Source: Pandoraea pulmonicola (GTDB taxonomy: Bacteria; Pseudomonadota; Gammaproteobacteria; Burkholderiales; Burkholderiaceae). Taken from it: a DNA stretch of 64,000 nt. Positions within the stretch are counted from its first letter, which is position 1, and the number at the start of each line of letters is the position of its first letter. The DNA lies in NCBI RefSeq assembly GCF_000815105.2, contig NZ_CP010310.2, forward strand, positions 1,984,001 through 2,048,000, given 5' to 3'. A program made the translations under genes and the position numbers. A model generated the notes under the pieces. It saw nothing but the letters and a program-made list of their open reading frames with translations. It was not told the DNA's origin and ran no database searches. Shown here in pieces: positions 18,343 through 25,772 of this stretch.

Positions 18343-19362
18343 ATGAACAGTATGGCCGTAGGCGTCGACATCGCCAAGCAGGTTTTCCAGGTGCATTACG
18401 TCGATCAGCACACCGGAGAGATTGTGAACAAGCCGATCAAGCGGGCAAAGTTTCTGGAGCACTTCGCGAACAGAGCGCCGAGCCTGATCGGCATGGAGGC
18501 GTGCGGCGGTGCGCACCACTGGGCTCGGCAACTCGCAAAGATGGGGCACGAGGTCAGATTGATGCCGGCGGAGTTCGTGAAGGCGTTCAACATCCGCAAC
18601 AAGAACGACGCGGCGGATGCCCGGGCGATTTGGCTGGCGGTACAGCAGCCGAGCAAGCCGGTGGCGGTGAAGACGGAAATGCAGCAGGCGATGCTGGCGC
18701 TGCACCGGATGCGCGAGCAGTTGGTGAAATTCCGCACGATGCAGATGAACGGACTGCGCGGCCTGCTAACGGAATACGGCGAGGTGATGAGCCGTGGCCG
18801 GGCGAAGCTGGACCAGGAAATAGCCATTGCGCTTGGTCGGCTCGCGGAGCGCCTGCCGGGAGCGTTGATCGATACGTTGCGCGAGCAGTGGAGCGGGCTG
18901 GCGCGGCTCGACGAGCAGATTGCCGAGATCGAACGCCGGATGCTCGAATGGAAGAAGGAAGACAAGGCGGTAAAGGCGATCAGCGAGATACCCGGCGTGG
19001 GATTGCTCACGGCGACGGCGGCAGTGGCGATGATGGGCGACGCGAAGGCGTTTCGCTCCGGACGCGAATTCGCCGCGTGGGCGGGTCTGGTACCGAAGCA
19101 GACGGGCTCGGGCGGCAAGGTGAACTTGCACGGGATCAGCAAGAGGGGCGACACCTATCTGCGCACGCTGCTGATTCACGGTGCGCGAAGCGTGTTGAGC
19201 CATGCGAAGGAACCGGGTCCGTGGGTCGAGCAGATGAAGAAGCGACGGCCGGCGAATGTGGTGATCGTCGCACTGGCCAACAAGACGGCACGGACGATCT
19301 GGGCGGTGCTGGCCCATGATCGGCCGTATCGGAAGGACTACGTGAGCGTGAAGCCAGCCTGA
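18343..19362 (+). CDS. IS110 family transposase
   Basis: 339-residue serine/DEDD recombinase. The N-terminal RuvC-like DEDD domain shows VGVDIAKQVFQVHYVD, LIGMEACGGAHHWARQL and RNKNDAADARAIW; the C-terminal Tnp_20 domain shows ISEIPGVGLLTATAAVA, FAAWAGLVPKQTGSGG and GISKRGDTYLRTLLIHGARS with the conserved serine. GGAGGA precedes the ATG by six bases. The frame is intact, so the element may still be active. It uses an element-encoded guide RNA in characterised relatives. Confidence 0.95.
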   Translation: MNSMAVGVDIAKQVFQVHYVDQHTGEIVNKPIKRAKFLEHFANRAPSLIGMEACGGAHHWARQLAKMGHEVRLMPAEFVKAFNIRNKNDAADARAIWLAVQQPSKPVAVKTEMQQAMLALHRMREQLVKFRTMQMNGLRGLLTEYGEVMSRGRAKLDQEIAIALGRLAERLPGALIDTLREQWSGLARLDEQIAEIERRMLEWKKEDKAVKAISEIPGVGLLTATAAVAMMGDAKAFRSGREFAAWAGLVPKQTGSGGKVNLHGISKRGDTYLRTLLIHGARSVLSHAKEPGPWVEQMKKRRPANVVIVALANKTARTIWAVLAHDRPYRKDYVSVKPA

Positions 19363-19625
19363 ACGGCCCGCGCGAGGTAGACGATCAATGTTTAACACAG
19401 GGTGAACGTCGAAAGGTTGCGCAGCAATCAAGTGTGATGACAAGCCAGGTAGGACCGGGACTCGCTAAGCCTGAATCGGTGCAAGAGCCTTGAGCTCGCC
19501 AGGAGAATGAGGCGCGAGTCAGCGAATTTCATAGGGGCCCGCAGCGGCAGTACCAGCTGCATCAAGGCCGGATATAGAGCTGCAGCCCATCCTGTCCGTC
19601 GGAACACAAGAAAACTGCTGCAAAC
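19363..19625 (+). ncRNA. Candidate guide (bridge/seek) RNA region of the IS element
   Basis: 263 bases without a gene between the transposase stop and the right repeat. In IS1111-group elements the guide RNA is encoded downstream of the transposase. The region contains CAGGAGAATGA (19500-19510), identical to the left flank/IS junction at 18211-18221, and TTCATAG (19527-19533), which matches the right IS end plus the first flank base (19634-19640 region with ATA then G). Both are short matches; RNA boundaries and folding are not determined. Confidence 0.45.
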
Positions 19626-19638
19626 GGGACGCGTTCAT
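19626..19638 (-). repeat. Right subterminal inverted repeat of the IS element
   Basis: GGGACGCGTTCAT, the reverse complement of the left repeat. The predicted IS end lies three bases beyond. Confidence 0.8.
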
Positions 19639-19648
19639 ATAGTTACCA

Positions 19649-19930
19649 ATGGCCGAATCGTCATCCGCCAACGTCAAGTTCACCCCCTTCGCCAACGACG
19701 CCGACGCACTCTCGCTCGGCGAGTTGAACGTCGAAAACCATGCCGATCACGTTGCCATCTTCGGTAACCTGGAGATCCGACGCGACGCCGAAGGTCGGCG
19801 CCAGGCGCAGGCGCTCAAGGCGGTGCTCGACGCCGTCGTGGCCGCACTCGCCGGTGACGACTTGCCGGAACGTGCGCAGGCGGACAGCCGCACGACCGCG
19901 CGACAGGTCAAAAACCCGTTTGAATCGTAA
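19649..19930 (+). CDS. Small hypothetical protein, translation signal separated by IS insertion
   Basis: 93 residues starting MAESSSANVKFTPFAND, probably cytosolic, ending in RQVKNPFES. It has a compact pattern (LSLGELNVENHADHVAIFGNLEIRRDAEG then an Ala/Leu helix) that suggests a real folded protein, but I do not recognise the family. The bases directly before the ATG contain no Shine-Dalgarno sequence because the IS ends eight bases upstream; the missing AGGA lies on the far side of the element. Expression is therefore probably reduced or dependent on the IS. Confidence 0.6.
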   Translation: MAESSSANVKFTPFANDADALSLGELNVENHADHVAIFGNLEIRRDAEGRRQAQALKAVLDAVVAALAGDDLPERAQADSRTTARQVKNPFES

Positions 19931-19932
19931 GT

Positions 19933-20005
19933 TTGACGAACCGGGAGGCGGGAGAGATGGGAGAAACGCCTCGGTGCCCCCCGGATTTACCCGAGGTTCG
20001 TCAAT
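19933..20005. repeat. Perfect 10-bp inverted repeat after the small gene
   Basis: TTGACGAACC (about 19933-19942) and GGTTCGTCAA (19996-20005) enclose about 53 bases; TTATTTG follows. It could fold as a long hairpin, perhaps a terminator or processing site. Confidence 0.4.
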
Positions 20006-20168
20006 TATTTGAAGAATCGATGTTGCGGCGCACGACGCCACTTTCGACGGGCCTGGGCACCCCGTTATCGCGCGTCGGCTGCATGCCCAAAGCGGCTGCG
20101 ACGGGTTCGACACATGTCGCGCCGCCAGGCCTGCCAAAACGGTGAATTCCACGGTTCATGCGGTTTGC

Positions 20169-20203
20169 GCGACAACTTGTCGCACCTGCGACATTCTGTC
20201 GCA
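20169..20203. promoter_or_regulatory. Four alternating GTCGCA half-sites, probable operator array
   Basis: GCGACAA, TTGTCGCA, TGCGACA and TGTCGCA occur in alternating orientation with centres 9-10 bases apart, so each neighbouring pair forms a palindrome (for example TGTCGCA-CC-TGCGACA). The cognate regulator is not known to me. Confidence 0.45.
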
Positions 20204-20369
20204 TTGACACATCCGGTCAGTAATTGCGAATCGCGTCACGGTGACGGTTTTCACCACATTTCCTGCTCGTCTCGAATTTCATCCGACATCCCCCATCGAC
20301 ATGCCGCGACGCAACACGGACGAGGGGTTTACGGGAAGTAAACGAAGCGCATACTAGCCCTGCGTCTCG

Positions 20370-20392
20370 TCGATTCCGATAGTCGGAATCGA
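20370..20392. promoter_or_regulatory. Perfect palindrome before the small membrane protein gene
   Basis: TCGATTCCGA-TAG-TCGGAATCGA ends 42 bases before the ATG at 20435. It may be an operator or a 5' leader hairpin. Confidence 0.4.
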
Positions 20393-20434
20393 TGATCGGC
20401 AAGGCTACGAACACTAAACAACGCGAGGTAACTT

Positions 20435-20620
20435 ATGCACATCCGTTGGAAAAAAGTGTATTCGAGTGGTTGGGGAACGATTCCTCACGAAGCACCGCGT
20501 TCCCATCGCAGCGCAAGCGAGCGCGAGCAACTCTTTCAACGTCTGTTGACAATCGCGATCGCCTGTAGCCTCGGCGGCTTCGTCCTCTTGTCAGTAGGCG
20601 CGGCCTTCCTGGGACGCTAA
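20435..20620 (+). CDS. Small membrane protein, paralogue of the one at 21178
   Basis: 61 residues: an N-terminal soluble part starting MHIRWKKVYSSGWGTIP and one C-terminal membrane helix (LLTIAIACSLGGFVLLSVGAAFL). GAGGT lies about eight bases before the ATG. The first 15 residues match those of the 55-residue protein at 21178 (pattern M-x-I-R-W-x-K-x-Y-S-x-G-x-G), which supports both as real genes. Function unknown. Confidence 0.65.
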   Translation: MHIRWKKVYSSGWGTIPHEAPRSHRSASEREQLFQRLLTIAIACSLGGFVLLSVGAAFLGR

Positions 20621-21177
20621 GTCACCCGTCTTCCTTTTCGTGTGCGGCGCCGCCTCCGGCGGATCGCCGCACCGCGTTGCCTGATCCCATCATCTTCATG
20701 CGCCCGGACCGGCGCACCCGCTCGGACGACGTCCGGGCCGCCGGCGTTTCGACGCCCGCTTTCCATCGTCGATTTCAAACGAACATTCGTACGGAATTGA
20801 AACGTCCCGTTACGGCGATTGCCATGTCGGGAAATGTCTGCGGCTATGCATTGCCGGCAATGCTGCCTGAGTTCCGTCGCGGGCTGAGGTCTGCCGATGC
20901 TAAATCTGTTTATCGTGCGTCGGTTGCGCTGATATCCATCGCCAATGAAGACGTCTTTCTCGTGGTTTCTCCGCACGCTTCGGGAAGTTCACTCTATTGC
21001 AATTCCGCTTGAATAATGACATCTTCAAACGACGACGCCGTGTCGGAATTTGGGGTGTTCCCGGTATCGGAAATCGCCCGGATTTGTCCGAATTGTCTTG
21101 CGTCTCGAAATTTCCGATAAAGAAGAAAAAAGATCAGTCGTCATGCGGGCCGGTTTGATTGCTTTGTGAGGTGCGTC
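20621..21177. other. Intergenic region between the two small paralogues
   Basis: 557 bases. A strong nested hairpin at 20642-20672 (GTGCGGCG paired with CGCCGCAC, inner CCGCC with GGCGG) follows the first gene by 22 bases and may terminate or stabilise its mRNA, although it lacks a T run. A 111-codon frame at 20677-21012 has no convincing start or similarity. The last 150 bases are AT-richer and probably hold the promoter of the second gene. Confidence 0.4.
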
Positions 21178-21345
21178 ATGGAAATTCGCTGGGAAAAGCT
21201 GTACTCGGGCGGATTGGGTCGTTTTTACGACACTTCGGAGTCGAGCCGCCGTCGGGCGCGGCGTGCGCAATTGGCATGGTTCGGCGTTGTCATTTCCATC
21301 GGCGTCGCCATTGGCGCCATTGCGATTGCCTGGCGCTGGATCTGA
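21178..21345 (+). CDS. Small membrane protein, paralogue of the one at 20435
   Basis: 55 residues starting MEIRWEKLYSGGLGRFYD and ending in one membrane helix (FGVVISIGVAIGAIAIAWRWI). GAGGTG lies five bases before the ATG. The N terminus matches the paralogue upstream, while the helices differ. Its TGA overlaps the ATG of the next gene (TGATG), so the two are probably translated together. Function unknown. Confidence 0.7.
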   Translation: MEIRWEKLYSGGLGRFYDTSESSRRRARRAQLAWFGVVISIGVAIGAIAIAWRWI

Positions 21346-21698
21346 TGTCAGGGGCAAGGCATATCCGTATTGGGGCGCTGGCGTTCCTCGGCCTTGCGCT
21401 GAGCGCTTCCCTGCATGCCCAGACACCGTCCGCCACCACGCCGGCGGAACCGGTGGATGCGTCGGGCCGCGCGTGCGGATCCATCCGCGCATTGCCGGCC
21501 GACGTGTTGAACTATCGCTACGAAGTCACCAATCTGTGCGCGCGGCCGATCACCTTCTCCTGGCGGTGTAACAGCACCGTGGCCGAGCAGTCGCTGGACG
21601 TTCCCGGCAAAGGCACCCAGCTCGCCACCTGCGTCAAGGCGAGCGGCGCGGCCGGCGAGATCGTGTTCCGTTTCGGGCCGCCCGGCACCGGCGATTGA
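21345..21698 (+). CDS. Secreted Cys-containing hypothetical protein coupled to the small membrane protein
   Basis: 117 residues. A signal peptide (IRIGALAFLGLALSASLHAQ) is cleaved near residue 26. The mature part has a Thr/Pro/Ala linker and a compact domain with four cysteines (RACGS, NLCARP, WRCNS, ATCVK), likely two disulfides; it resembles small periplasmic beta proteins but no family is recognised. Start and stop overlap (TGATG) ties it to the membrane protein before it. Confidence 0.65.
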   Translation: MSGARHIRIGALAFLGLALSASLHAQTPSATTPAEPVDASGRACGSIRALPADVLNYRYEVTNLCARPITFSWRCNSTVAEQSLDVPGKGTQLATCVKASGAAGEIVFRFGPPGTGD

Positions 21699-21941
21699 CC
21701 TCGTGAATCCTTCGGTATCCGATGCGGGGCGGCGTGCATCGACGTCCGCGACCGTCCTGCGCCGACTCTCCTGCTGTTCCATGACCTGATCGCCAGGCGG
21801 GTCGCCATGACTGCCCGGAATGGCTATCATGACGCCATACGATCCGCCGGTGTCGCGCTGTCGTGCTGTCGCGAACCCGTCCAGCGCGCATGATCCATCC
21901 CTCGCGCGCATCGGAACATCGGCACACCCCAAGGACTCCCC

Positions 21942-23402
21942 ATGAACGATATCGTCACCCCGACCCAGCCGTCGCTCGACACCGCGGCGTTGCGCGAATT
22001 CGTCGAACGGAAATGGAACGATGAGATTCTCCATGCGCTGACCGACTACATCGCCGTGCCCGCCAAGAGCCCCGGTTTCGATGCCGATTGGGCACGCAAC
22101 GGCTATATCGACCGCGTGGTGCGCGACGCCGCCCAATGGGCGGAACGCCAGCCCGTCAAGGGATTGACGCTCGAAGTCATCCGGCTGGAAGGCCGCACGC
22201 CGGTGATCTTCTTCGAAGCCCCGGCCACGCGCTCGGGCAGTACGGAGACGATCGTGCTGTACGGCCACCTCGACAAGCAGCCCGAGTTCGATGGCTGGCG
22301 CAAGGATCTCGGGCCGTGGACGCCCAAGTTCGAGGACGGCAAGCTGTACGGTCGCGGCGGCGCCGACGACGGCTACGCAATCTATTCGAGCGTGACGGCG
22401 CTCGCCGCCCTCGACGCGCAGGGTGTGGAGCGTCCGCGTTGCGTGGGGCTGATCGAGACGTGCGAAGAGTCGGGCAGCTACGATCTTCTACCGTACGTCG
22501 ATGCGCTGCGCGACCGCCTGGGGCGCGTCGGCCTGGTGGTGTGCCTCGATTCCGGTGCGGGCAACTACGACCAACTCTGGCTGACGACGTCGCTGCGCGG
22601 GTTGATCTCGGGCAGTCTCGAGGTGCAGGTGCTGGATGAAGGCATCCACTCCGGCGGCTATGGCGGCATTGCGCCATCGAGCTTTCGCATCATGCGCCAG
22701 TTGTTCGAGCGCCTGGAAGACGCGGGCAGCGGCAACGTGCTGCCGAAGGGCTTTCACAGTCCGATCCCGTTGCAGCGTCTGAAGGAGGCCGAAGCCACCG
22801 CGAAGATCCTTGGCGACGACGTCTGGAAGAAGGTGCCGTGGGCCTGCGGGCAGGACGGCCTGTCCGTATTGCCGACCACGACCGACCCGAAGGAGGCGCT
22901 GCTCAATTCGACGTGGCGTCCGTCGCTGTCGGTGACCGGCGCGGCGGGGTTGCCGGCGCTGGCCGATGCGGGCAACGTGCTGCGTCCGCGCACGGCGTTC
23001 AAGCTGTCGCTGCGTCTGCCGCCGCTGGTGGATGCGGCGCAGGCCGTGGCGGAGCTCAAGTCGCTGCTCGAGGTCGATCCGCCGTACAACGCCAAGGTGA
23101 CGTTCAAGTCGGATGCCGGTGCGGCCTCCGGATGGAATGCACCGGACGTGGCGCCGTGGCTCACGTCGGCACTGAACACGGCCTCGCAGCGCCACTACGG
23201 CGCGGACGTGGCGTACATCGGGCAGGGCGGCACGATCCCGCTGATGAACACGTTGCAGGCGGGCTTCCCGACGGCGCAGTTCATGGTGTGCGGCGTGCTC
23301 GGTCCGAAGTCGAACGCGCACGGCCCGAACGAGTTCCTGCACGTGCCGTACGCGAAGAAGCTCACGGCCGCCGTTGCCGAAGTCATCGCGCTCGCGCCGT
23401 GA
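21942..23402 (+). CDS. M20 family metallopeptidase
   Basis: Cytosolic di-zinc peptidase of 486 residues, in the carnosinase/CNDP-like branch. Zinc and catalytic motifs are visible: VLYGHLDKQPEFDGW, GRGGADDGYAIYSS, LIETCEESGSYDL, VCLDSGAGNYDQLW and the late AHGPNEFLHVPYAKKL with the terminal histidine ligand. A lid domain lies at about 215-390. Substrate is probably a dipeptide. It stands alone and converges on the N-carbamoyl hydrolase gene across a shared terminator. Confidence 0.92.
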   Translation: MNDIVTPTQPSLDTAALREFVERKWNDEILHALTDYIAVPAKSPGFDADWARNGYIDRVVRDAAQWAERQPVKGLTLEVIRLEGRTPVIFFEAPATRSGSTETIVLYGHLDKQPEFDGWRKDLGPWTPKFEDGKLYGRGGADDGYAIYSSVTALAALDAQGVERPRCVGLIETCEESGSYDLLPYVDALRDRLGRVGLVVCLDSGAGNYDQLWLTTSLRGLISGSLEVQVLDEGIHSGGYGGIAPSSFRIMRQLFERLEDAGSGNVLPKGFHSPIPLQRLKEAEATAKILGDDVWKKVPWACGQDGLSVLPTTTDPKEALLNSTWRPSLSVTGAAGLPALADAGNVLRPRTAFKLSLRLPPLVDAAQAVAELKSLLEVDPPYNAKVTFKSDAGAASGWNAPDVAPWLTSALNTASQRHYGADVAYIGQGGTIPLMNTLQAGFPTAQFMVCGVLGPKSNAHGPNEFLHVPYAKKLTAAVAEVIALAP

Positions 23403-23426
23403 TCGCACAGCGAACCTGAACAAGCA

Positions 23427-23454
23427 GAACGGGCCGCGTCGACGCGGCCCGTTC
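23427..23454. terminator. Bidirectional hairpin terminator
   Basis: GAACGGGCCGCG pairs with CGCGGCCCGTTC around a two- to four-base loop. It lies between two convergent genes and can serve both strands. Confidence 0.75.
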
Positions 23455-23497
23455 CACTTTCAGGTGCTTGCAGGCGTCACAAGACGGGCGGCGTCGA

Positions 23498-24751
23498 TCA
23501 GAGGCGGTGCGTGACGGCCTCCAGCACCTGCACGCCTCGCAGGAAATCGTCCAACGCCATGCTTTCCAACGGGTTGTGCGAGCCGTTGGCATTGCGCACG
23601 AACACCATGCCGCTCGGAATCCCCGCATTGGCGAAGATCGCCGCGTCGTGGCCGGCGCCGCTCGGCACGCGCTCCTGCGGCAGATCGAGCGCGCGGCACG
23701 CCTCTGCAAGCCGCGACGACACGTGGGCGTCCATGGTCGCGGGGGCGGACGAGAGGCGGCGATCGAACACGAACTGCACGCCGCGGTCACGCTCGATGGC
23801 GCGGCACTCGGTGCGCATGAGCTCATAGAACACGTCGAGCGTATCGGCACTCTGGCTGCGCACTTCCAGACTGAAGTCCACTTTGCCCGGGATGCGCGAG
23901 ATGGCGTGCTCGGCAGGATCGGTGCCGACGACGCCGGCCGTCACCACGAGGTCGATGCCGCGCTCGAGCAGCGCGCGCCAGTGCTCGTCCAGACGCGAGA
24001 TGAGATCCGCCACCGCGAACATGGCGTCGTGACGCAACCAGCGCGGCACCGCGCCCGAGTGCCCCGCTTCGCCTACGCACGATACGCGGTTGTGGCGCAC
24101 GTTGCCGCGAATGCCGGGCACGATCGCCACGGGCATGTCGCGCGCGATCATGACCGGCCCTTGCTCGATATGCAACTCGAGCCAGGCCTTCGCGCGCGCA
24201 GCGTCGAACAGCAGCGCGCCGCAGCGAATCGCCTCGACATCGGCCCCGGCTTGCGCCATGCACTCCGCGAGCGTGCGACCGTGGGTGCGATGGGGCATGG
24301 CCAGATCGGCGTCGTTGAGCTTGCCGAACAGCGCGCTCGATCCCATGTAGGCCTTGCCGAACCACGCGCTTTCCTCACCGCGCAGCGCGAGCACGCGCAC
24401 CGGCGTGTCGGCGCGGCGTCCGCTGCGCTGCTGCTCGACGAGACACAGCAGTCCCGCCACGATGCCGGCGAGACCGTCGTAGTTGCCGCCTTGCGGCACG
24501 GAATCGAGATGCGAGCCGATCCACGTGGCGGGCGCTTCGCCGGCGTCGTCCGGCAATGTGAAGATCAGGTTCGCCGCGCGATCGCGCGTGACCGCCAGTC
24601 CCTGATGGCCGGCCCATTCGGTGAGATAAGACGCGGCGGCGTTCTCGCCGTCGCCGTAGCTGTCGCGTGTGATGCCGACGCCGTCGCTGCCGAGACGGCG
24701 CAGGTCGGAGAAGAGTTGCTCGGCCAGTGGGGCCAGCGTGGTGAGTTCCAT
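23498..24751 (-). CDS. Zn-dependent N-carbamoyl amino acid / allantoate amidohydrolase family enzyme
   Basis: Cytosolic M20-type hydrolase of 417 residues in the hydantoinase/carbamoylase family, which opens N-carbamoyl amino acids (ureidosuccinate, ureidopropionate) or allantoate. Di-metal motifs: WIGSHLDSVPQGGNYDGLAG, ALRGEESAWFG, LELHIEQGPV and GAGHDAAIFANAGIPSGMVF near the C terminus. I chose the ATG giving MELTTLAPLAEQ. It is the last gene of the MFS-PyrK-PyrD unit; that context favours N-carbamoyl-L-aspartate as substrate, which is inference. Confidence 0.88.
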   Translation of the reverse strand: MELTTLAPLAEQLFSDLRRLGSDGVGITRDSYGDGENAAASYLTEWAGHQGLAVTRDRAANLIFTLPDDAGEAPATWIGSHLDSVPQGGNYDGLAGIVAGLLCLVEQQRSGRRADTPVRVLALRGEESAWFGKAYMGSSALFGKLNDADLAMPHRTHGRTLAECMAQAGADVEAIRCGALLFDAARAKAWLELHIEQGPVMIARDMPVAIVPGIRGNVRHNRVSCVGEAGHSGAVPRWLRHDAMFAVADLISRLDEHWRALLERGIDLVVTAGVVGTDPAEHAISRIPGKVDFSLEVRSQSADTLDVFYELMRTECRAIERDRGVQFVFDRRLSSAPATMDAHVSSRLAEACRALDLPQERVPSGAGHDAAIFANAGIPSGMVFVRNANGSHNPLESMALDDFLRGVQVLEAVTHRL

Positions 24752-24821
24752 GAGCGTGCTTCTTTTCGCGACGACGGTCGCGAGGGTTGCGTATTCATTA
24801 CTGCGATGGCGCGCGTGCCTG

Positions 24822-25772
24822 TCACCCCGACTGCTGCGCGAAGCGCAGCCAGCGGTCGGTGAGTTGCGCGTCGAGCGCCACGGCGCCGGTGAGCGTGGCG
24901 ATGCGCTCGACGTCCTGCGCATCGCAATACGCGTCGAGTCCGTCGACGATGCGTCCCATGACGGCCGGGTCGCGAAACGAGGCCGTGCCCACCTGGACCG
25001 CGGTCGCGCCCGCGAGCAGGAATTCGACGGCATCGTCGGCCGTCTCGATACCGCCGCAGCCGATGATCGGAATGCGCACCGTGCGGTGACACTGGTGCAC
25101 AAGCCGGATCGCGAGCGGCTTGATCGCCGGGCCGGACAGGCCGCCCATCACGTTGCCGAGCTTGGGTTTGCGCGTGCGCACGTCGATCGCCATGCCGAGC
25201 ACCGTGTTGCCCATGACGATGGCGTCGGCGCCGGCGTCTTCGGCCGCACGGGCGATGGGCGCAATCTGGCCCGCGTTGGGCGTGAGCTTGACCCACAGCG
25301 GATGCGACGTGCGGCGGCGAATGGCGCTCACCGCCTTGTAGGTGCTCTCGGGCTGCATCGCGAACGCCATGCCGTCCGCTTCGAGATTGGGGCAGGAGAT
25401 GTTGGCCTCGATGGCCGCGACCTCGGGCAGCGACAGCGCCTCGCAGGCCTCGCCGAAGGACTCGGCCGTATCGGCGGACACCGAGACGACGACCGGCGTA
25501 TCGAAGCGCGTATAGGCGGGCAGCACGTCGCGCCGGTAGACGTCGAGTCCTTTGCTCGGAATGCCGATGGAGTTGAGCATGCCGCTGGCGGTTTCGGCCA
25601 CGCGCGGCGTGGGGTTGCCCGCACGCGTGGCGGGCGAGACGCTCTTGACGACGAGTGCGCCGAGCCGGTTCAGATCGAGCGCCTCGGCGTACTCGACGGC
25701 GAAGCAGCCCGAGGCGGGCATCACGGGATTGCGCAGCGTGAGCGCGCCGACGCGTACGGAAAGATCAGCCAA
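24822..25772 (-). CDS. Dihydroorotate dehydrogenase class 1B-like catalytic subunit
   Basis: FMN TIM-barrel enzyme of 316 residues interconverting dihydroorotate and orotate in the cytoplasm. It begins LSVRVGALTLRNPVMPASGCF, has the catalytic loop IEANISCPNLEADG with the class 1 cysteine base, and phosphate-binding segments IIGCGGIETADDAVEFLLAGA and VQVGTASF. The start is a TTG overlapping the stop of the preceding gene, with GGGGAGGTGG upstream. Pairing with a PyrK-like gene indicates the NAD-linked 1B type. Betaproteobacteria make pyrimidines with a class 2 enzyme, so this copy is probably catabolic. Confidence 0.88.
   Translation of the reverse strand: MADLSVRVGALTLRNPVMPASGCFAVEYAEALDLNRLGALVVKSVSPATRAGNPTPRVAETASGMLNSIGIPSKGLDVYRRDVLPAYTRFDTPVVVSVSADTAESFGEACEALSLPEVAAIEANISCPNLEADGMAFAMQPESTYKAVSAIRRRTSHPLWVKLTPNAGQIAPIARAAEDAGADAIVMGNTVLGMAIDVRTRKPKLGNVMGGLSGPAIKPLAIRLVHQCHRTVRIPIIGCGGIETADDAVEFLLAGATAVQVGTASFRDPAVMGRIVDGLDAYCDAQDVERIATLTGAVALDAQLTDRWLRFAQQSG

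Larger units (their letters stand above)
18216..19641 (+). mobile_element. IS110-family (IS1111-group-like) insertion sequence
   Basis: About 1.43 kb element with one transposase gene. A perfect 13-bp inverted repeat lies just inside the ends (ATGAACGCGTCCC, 18223-18235, and its reverse complement at 19626-19638). I set the ends 7 bases outside the left and 3 outside the right repeat, the subterminal pattern of IS1111-group elements. With those ends removed, the flanks join as CAGGA+GTTACCAATGG, restoring AGGAG six bases before the ATG of the downstream gene. No target duplication is seen, as usual for the family. The exact ends are inferred. Confidence 0.8.
19931..20434. other. Gene-free region with inverted repeats upstream of a small membrane protein
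   Basis: About 500 bases without a supported gene. They hold a 10-bp inverted repeat (19933-20005), a four-part array of GTCGCA half-sites (20169-20203) and a 10-bp palindrome (20370-20392), each listed separately. Confidence 0.5.

Noticed and set aside
20677..21012. 111-codon ORF between the two small membrane proteins
   Set aside because: TTG start without ribosome binding site, no protein-like pattern and no link to neighbours.
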